A stretch of 64,000 bases of DNA from Humibacter sp. RRB41 (GTDB taxonomy: Bacteria; Actinomycetota; Actinomycetes; Actinomycetales; Microbacteriaceae): positions 62,001-126,000 of the forward strand of contig NZ_JAKWJQ010000004.1 of the NCBI RefSeq assembly GCF_022761015.1, in the 5' to 3' direction. Below the pieces are notes generated by a model. The model saw only the letters and a program-made list of their open reading frames with translations. It did not search any database and was not told where the DNA came from. Of this stretch, positions 60,441-64,000 are shown piece after piece. Position 1 is the stretch's first letter. Every line of letters begins with the position of its first letter. The translations under genes and the position numbers were made by a program.

Positions 60441-61472
60441 ATGAACGCACTACGGCACAGCGCCGAGGCGGACTGGGCCATCGAGGCCCACGGGCTCGTC
60501 AAGACCTTCGGCGACAACAAGGCGGTCGACGGCGTCGACCTTCTCGTTCGTCCTGGCAGCGTCTACGGCGTGCTCGGCCCGAACGGCGCAGGCAAGACCA
60601 CGACCATCAACATGCTCGCCACGCTGCTCAAGCCCGACGCAGGCAGCGCGGCGGTCTTCGGCCACGACGTCATGAAGGAGGCGCAGATCGTGCGCCAGCT
60701 CATCGGCGTCACCGGTCAGTTCGCCTCCGTCGACGAGACGCTCTCGGCCACCGAGAACCTCATCATCTTCTCCCGCCTGCTCGGCCTCGGCCGCGCGCAG
60801 TCGAAGGCGAAGGCGGAGGAGCTGCTCGAGCGATTCGGACTGACGGATGCCGCCAAGCGGCCCCTCAAGAAGTTCTCCGGTGGCATGCGCCGCCGCCTCG
60901 ACCTCGCGGCGTCACTCATCGCACAGCCTCCGCTCATCTTCCTCGACGAGCCGACGACGGGTCTCGACCCGCGCACGCGCGGGCAGATGTGGGACACCAT
61001 TCGTGACCTCGTCTCCAGCGGATCCACGATCCTGCTGACGACGCAGTACCTCGATGAGGCCGACCAGCTGGCCGACCGCATCGCGGTGATCGACCGTGGG
61101 CGTGTGGTGGCCGAGGGGACCGCTGACGAGCTGAAGGCATCCGTCGGCACGTCGGCACTGCAGCTGCGCATCGAAGATCCGGCCGACACCGAGGACGCGG
61201 TGCGAGCGATCGAGCAGGTGCTCGGCGTTCGTGCGACGTTGTCGCCGGAGGCCGCACGCATCACGGCACCGATGGCCGATCCCGACCGGGTGACGGACCT
61301 GCTCGTGACATTCCGTGAGGCGGGCATCCACCTCACCGAGATGAGCGTGCAGAAGCCGAGCCTCGACGAGGTCTTCCTCGCCATCACAGGCCACGATGCA
61401 ACCGATCAGAACGAGTCGACGCCCGGATCCGATGACAACGGGGCCGACGAGAAGGAGAAGGTGAACGCATGA
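60441..61472 (+). CDS. ABC exporter ATP-binding protein, DrrA family
   Basis: ATPase of a daunorubicin-resistance-type exporter, 343 residues. Walker A GPNGAGKTT is at 46-54, signature FSGGMRRRLDLAAS near 142, Walker B LIFLDEPTTGLDPRTR near 160 and the DrrA-type C-terminal domain from about 220. GAAAGGAAG lies upstream of ATG 60441. The tail is rich in Asp, Glu and Lys. Overlaps the permease gene by ATGA. Confidence 0.93.
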   Translation: MNALRHSAEADWAIEAHGLVKTFGDNKAVDGVDLLVRPGSVYGVLGPNGAGKTTTINMLATLLKPDAGSAAVFGHDVMKEAQIVRQLIGVTGQFASVDETLSATENLIIFSRLLGLGRAQSKAKAEELLERFGLTDAAKRPLKKFSGGMRRRLDLAASLIAQPPLIFLDEPTTGLDPRTRGQMWDTIRDLVSSGSTILLTTQYLDEADQLADRIAVIDRGRVVAEGTADELKASVGTSALQLRIEDPADTEDAVRAIEQVLGVRATLSPEAARITAPMADPDRVTDLLVTFREAGIHLTEMSVQKPSLDEVFLAITGHDATDQNESTPGSDDNGADEKEKVNA

Positions 61473-62314
61473 GCACCATCACTCAGCCGGCCGGAACAAG
61501 GCCGCCGCGGCAGATCACGCCGCCCTCCGAGCGCAAGCTCAAGAACTACACGGGCTTCGGCCAGACGGTGCGCAACACGTTCACCATGGCCTACCGCGGG
61601 CTCGTCAAGATCCGCCGCACGCCGGAGCAACTGGTCGACGTCACCGTTCAGCCGATCATCTTCACCCTGATGTTCGCCTACCTGTTCGGCGGGGCCATCG
61701 CCGGAAATGTGCAGAACTATCTGCCGCTGCTGATTCCGGGCATCCTCGTGCAGACCGTCATCACCACCTCGGTGGTCACCGGCGTTCAGCTCCGCGAGGA
61801 CATGGACAAGGGAGTGTTCGACCGATTCCGGTCCCTGCCGATCGCGCGCATCGCGCCGCTGTCCGGAGCACTCCTTGCCGACACCGTGCGCTATGCGATC
61901 GCCACGACGATCACCTTCGTCGTCGGCTACATCATCGGCTACCACCCGGCCGGTGGCATCGGTCCGGTCGTGCTCGCCGCACTGTTGGTCATCGCCTGCT
62001 CCTGGGCGATCAGCTGGATCTTCGCGTTCTTCGGTGTGATCGCGCGCACGGCATCCAGCGTGCAGGGCATCTCGATGCTCGTGCTGTTCCCGCTGACGTT
62101 CCTCTCGAACGCCTACGTGCCGGTGAAGAGCCTTCCCCAGGTGCTGCAGTGGTTCGTGAACGTCAACCCGATCTCGCACCTCGTCACCGCGGTGCGCGAC
62201 CTCGCCAACAACGGCACCGTCGGCCCCGACCTGTGGATCTCGCTTCTCGGCGCGGCCATCATCGTGGCGGTCTTCGCGCCGCTCACCGTGCGCGCCTACA
62301 TGCGCAAGGCGTAA
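61469..62314 (+). CDS. ABC exporter permease, DrrB family (ABC-2 type)
   Basis: Membrane partner of 281 residues with about six helices. Typical segments are PIIFTLMFAYLFGGAIAG, YLPLLIPGILVQTVI, REDMDKGVFDRFRSLPIARIAPLSG and FPLTFLSNAYVPVKSLP. An N-terminal cytoplasmic stretch of about 55 residues precedes helix 1. The substrate may be a hydrophobic drug or a lipid, and cannot be told. Confidence 0.93.
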   Translation: MSTITQPAGTRPPRQITPPSERKLKNYTGFGQTVRNTFTMAYRGLVKIRRTPEQLVDVTVQPIIFTLMFAYLFGGAIAGNVQNYLPLLIPGILVQTVITTSVVTGVQLREDMDKGVFDRFRSLPIARIAPLSGALLADTVRYAIATTITFVVGYIIGYHPAGGIGPVVLAALLVIACSWAISWIFAFFGVIARTASSVQGISMLVLFPLTFLSNAYVPVKSLPQVLQWFVNVNPISHLVTAVRDLANNGTVGPDLWISLLGAAIIVAVFAPLTVRAYMRKA

Positions 62315-62330
62315 TTCGTCGACATCCGCG

Positions 62331-62389
62331 TTCCGGTCGCGGAAACTGGGGTTCAGACGCCGTCGAATCCCCAGTTTCTGCGACCGGAA
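62331..62389. terminator. Long hairpin after the DrrB gene
   Basis: Arms of 21 bp (62331-62351 and 62369-62389), complementary except for one G-U pair, close a 17-nt loop. The left arm begins TTCCGGTCGC. No T-run follows. It probably terminates the exporter transcript, 16 bp after the stop, and is longer than usual. Confidence 0.7.
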
Positions 62390-62422
62390 CACGATGGCTG
62401 AACTGAACAAGGGAGCGACATC

Positions 62423-62941
62423 ATGACCACCGCCGAACCGGCAGGTCGCATCTCGCGGATCATCCATGATCCGGTCGGGCGACCGAGCACTCGTGCGGTC
62501 GCGTTCTGGACCTGGAACGCCATCGTCGGCTGGTTCGTATTCCTCTGCCTTCAGCTCGTCTGGATGCTGATCGCGAACGCCTGGACAGCCCCCCTGCACC
62601 TCGCCGGCCTCGCGCTCACCGTCGTCGTGGCGATCGTGCACGTCTCGATCATGCCGAGGTGGCGCTACCGCGTGCATCGCTGGGAGATCACCGAAGACGC
62701 GGTCTTCGTACGAAGCGGATGGCTGACCCAGGAGACGCGCGTCGCCCCGATCGCCCGGCTGCAGACCGTCGACTCCCGTCGCGGGTTCCTGCACCGCATC
62801 TACGGCCTCACCACCGTCACCATCACCACGGCGTCATCCGCCGGTGCGCTCAGCATCCACGCGCTCGACGACGCGGTGGCACGCGACGTGGTCGCGACGC
62901 TCTCCGCGGTCGCGCAGCAGAGCAAGGGCGACGCGACGTGA
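62423..62941 (+). CDS. PH-domain membrane protein (bPH2, YdbS-like)
   Basis: Protein of 172 residues with two adjacent helices (about 24-45 and 52-76) and a bacterial PH domain following (YRVHRWEITEDAVFVRSGWLTQETRVAPIARLQTVDSRRGFLHRIYGLTTVTITTAS). Such YdbS-type proteins act in pairs with YdbT-type proteins, as is seen here with the gene at 62964. Function unclear; membrane stress roles have been suggested in Firmicutes. Confidence 0.88.
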   Translation: MTTAEPAGRISRIIHDPVGRPSTRAVAFWTWNAIVGWFVFLCLQLVWMLIANAWTAPLHLAGLALTVVVAIVHVSIMPRWRYRVHRWEITEDAVFVRSGWLTQETRVAPIARLQTVDSRRGFLHRIYGLTTVTITTASSAGALSIHALDDAVARDVVATLSAVAQQSKGDAT

Positions 62942-62963
62942 GCGCAGACGCTAGGGACCCAAA

Positions 62964-64000
62964 GTGACCGACACCACCCCGTGGCGCCGCCTGAACCCGC
63001 GCATGCTCCTCGTGCACCCGGTGCGCGAGCTCATCAAGTATCTGCCGATCCTGCTGCTCGCCGTCGTCGCCGGTTCTGTCGGCGGTGAGCCGTGGTGGAC
63101 GTACGTGCTGTCTGGGCTCGGCGTCGTGATCGGCCTGCTGCGCTGGTTCACGACGAGCTACCGCATCACGCCGACTCACGTGCAGGTGCGCCGCGGATTC
63201 ATCAACCGACGGATGCTGTCGGTTCCGCGCGAGCGTGTGCGCTCGGTCGACGTCGACGCGACCCTGCTGCATCGCCTGGTCGGCCTCGCCGTGGTGAAGG
63301 TGGGAACGAGCGCGTCGCACGGTCAGGACGGGCTCGACTTCGACGGGATCGCCGCCGGTGACATCCCGGCGCTTCGGGCGGAGCTGCTGCGCAAGGCCGA
63401 GCTCACGGAGGAGGACGGCCCGGGTGAAGCGGGAGGCGAGCAGGAAGCGGCGGGCGGGATGGCAGGGGCGCAGGCATCCGGCCGCGACTTCAGCGGTTGG
63501 CGCTGGTCGTGGGCCAGGTACGCACCCTTCACGCTGACCGGCGTGGCTTCGTTGTTCTTCGCCGCGTTCTTCGCGCTCGAGCTGCAGTTCTTCGACGGCG
63601 GACTGCTGCTGAGACTGCAGTTCGTGCGGGATTCGATCGACACGGTGTCGCACATCCCGCTGCTCGAGGGCATCGTCGGCGGAGCGGTCATCCTCGTCGT
63701 GGCCGCATCGGTCATCGCGCTCGTACGCTACGTGCTCGCGTACAGCGGCTTCGCCATCTGGCGATCGGATGCCACGACCCTGCACGTGCGACACGGTCTC
63801 TTGCGCACGCGGCAGGTGACGCTCGACGAGAGACGCCTTCGCGGCGTCAGCCTCAACGAGCCGCTGTCTCTGCGGGCGGTGCACGGGGCATCCGCTCACG
63901 CGATCATGACCGGATTGGGACGTGAGCGCGGCGGCCTCATGGTGATCGAGCCCGCCGGGCCGCAGGGCGATGCGCTGCGCGTGGCGACTGCCGTGCTCGG
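62964..64000 (+). CDS. PH-domain membrane protein (YdbT-like), cut by the window end
   Basis: An open frame from GTG 62964 (reading MTDTTPWRRLNPRMLLVHPV) runs to the window edge, at least 345 codons. The first unit has helices near residues 25-65, then YRITPTHVQVRRGFINRRMLSVPRERVRSVDVDATLLHRLVGL, a bPH2 domain; the second unit has helices near 190-260 and again WRSDATTLHVRHGLLRTRQVTLDERRLRGVSLNEP, a second bPH2 domain. A Gly/Ala/Glu-rich linker lies near 150-175. The start is 22 bases after the preceding stop. C-terminus outside the window. Confidence 0.88.
   Translation, partial: MTDTTPWRRLNPRMLLVHPVRELIKYLPILLLAVVAGSVGGEPWWTYVLSGLGVVIGLLRWFTTSYRITPTHVQVRRGFINRRMLSVPRERVRSVDVDATLLHRLVGLAVVKVGTSASHGQDGLDFDGIAAGDIPALRAELLRKAELTEEDGPGEAGGEQEAAGGMAGAQASGRDFSGWRWSWARYAPFTLTGVASLFFAAFFALELQFFDGGLLLRLQFVRDSIDTVSHIPLLEGIVGGAVILVVAASVIALVRYVLAYSGFAIWRSDATTLHVRHGLLRTRQVTLDERRLRGVSLNEPLSLRAVHGASAHAIMTGLGRERGGLMVIEPAGPQGDALRVATAVL

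Noticed and set aside
1-64000. tRNA, rRNA, CRISPR arrays, insertion sequences or prophage
   Set aside because: I looked for cloverleaf segments, regularly spaced direct repeats, transposase motifs and phage structural genes and saw none; a tRNA or CRISPR scan by program would confirm this.

Overview
The window is high-GC DNA with short intergenic gaps, ATGA/GTGA-type gene overlaps, many GTG starts and several apparently leaderless genes. Frequent Ala-Ser as GCATCC and Asp-Ala as GATGCC, a CE-type PEP carboxylase with an actinobacterial N-terminus, a TM0106-type nuclease-helicase, a DUF5997 gene beside a LysR-effector gene and a CGNR zinc-finger gene together suggest an actinobacterium, most likely a Microbacteriaceae member. 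This placement is inference from gene content and style; no rRNA or tRNA gene is visible to confirm it.

Layout. 1-6661: uptake genes running rightward. The end of a peptide-type ABC permease is followed by a second permease, a fused two-NBD ATPase, an MsuE-type FMN reductase and a complete polar amino-acid ABC system; the set looks like organosulfur or peptide scavenging. 6680-7663: a SAM methyltransferase gene bracketed by two copies of a 93-bp palindromic repeat. 7698-15906: an arabinoside utilisation locus with a GH51 arabinofuranosidase divergent from an ABC sugar importer, a LacI regulator and a carboxylesterase. 15931-20409: PEP carboxylase, a CGNR regulator divergent from an NAD(P)H oxidoreductase, and a DUF302 gene broken by an in-frame amber codon. 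20549-28750: HrpA helicase, AzlCD exporter, M20 peptidase and acyl-CoA ligase. 28754-32360: an MFS exporter and ArsR-like regulator sharing a 48-bp perfect inverted repeat, an aldo/keto reductase and a phosphotransferase. 32366-37264: a small membrane protein, a YyaL-type thioredoxin-fold protein, a Stealth-family phosphotransferase and a metallophosphoesterase. 37327-39545: a two-component operon with a membrane protein. 39631-48390: MerR with aldo/keto reductase, a large RecB-like/RNase H-like/helicase protein, glutathione peroxidase, M18 aminopeptidase and acylphosphatase. 48541-56617: two tandem 64-residue paralogues, a LuxR-type ATPase regulator, DUF5997 with a LysR effector-domain protein lacking its DNA-binding half, a Ski2-like helicase and a rhodanese pair. 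56719-59266: aldo/keto reductase and a small block of less typical composition (VOC, membrane-anchored hypothetical, DUF2255). 59273-64000: three repeated operators, a small HTH protein, an orphan Clp N-domain protein, a DrrAB-type ABC exporter and two PH-domain membrane proteins, the second cut by the window end.

How the parts work together. The arabinoside locus is self-contained: extracellular sugar is captured by a Tat-exported lipoprotein, imported by two permeases, cleaved by the arabinofuranosidase and probably controlled by the adjacent LacI protein through two related sites in the divergent promoter region. The MFS/ArsR pair and the MerR/aldo-keto reductase pair are compact regulator-target units with visible operators. 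The most unusual unit is the HTH/Clp N-domain pair: its three inverted repeats end on the predicted -10 element of its own promoter, and it has no AAA+ partner in the window.

No CRISPR array, insertion sequence, prophage, rRNA or tRNA was found. The evidence rests on reading motifs and translations by eye; family names are from recognition, not from database searches.
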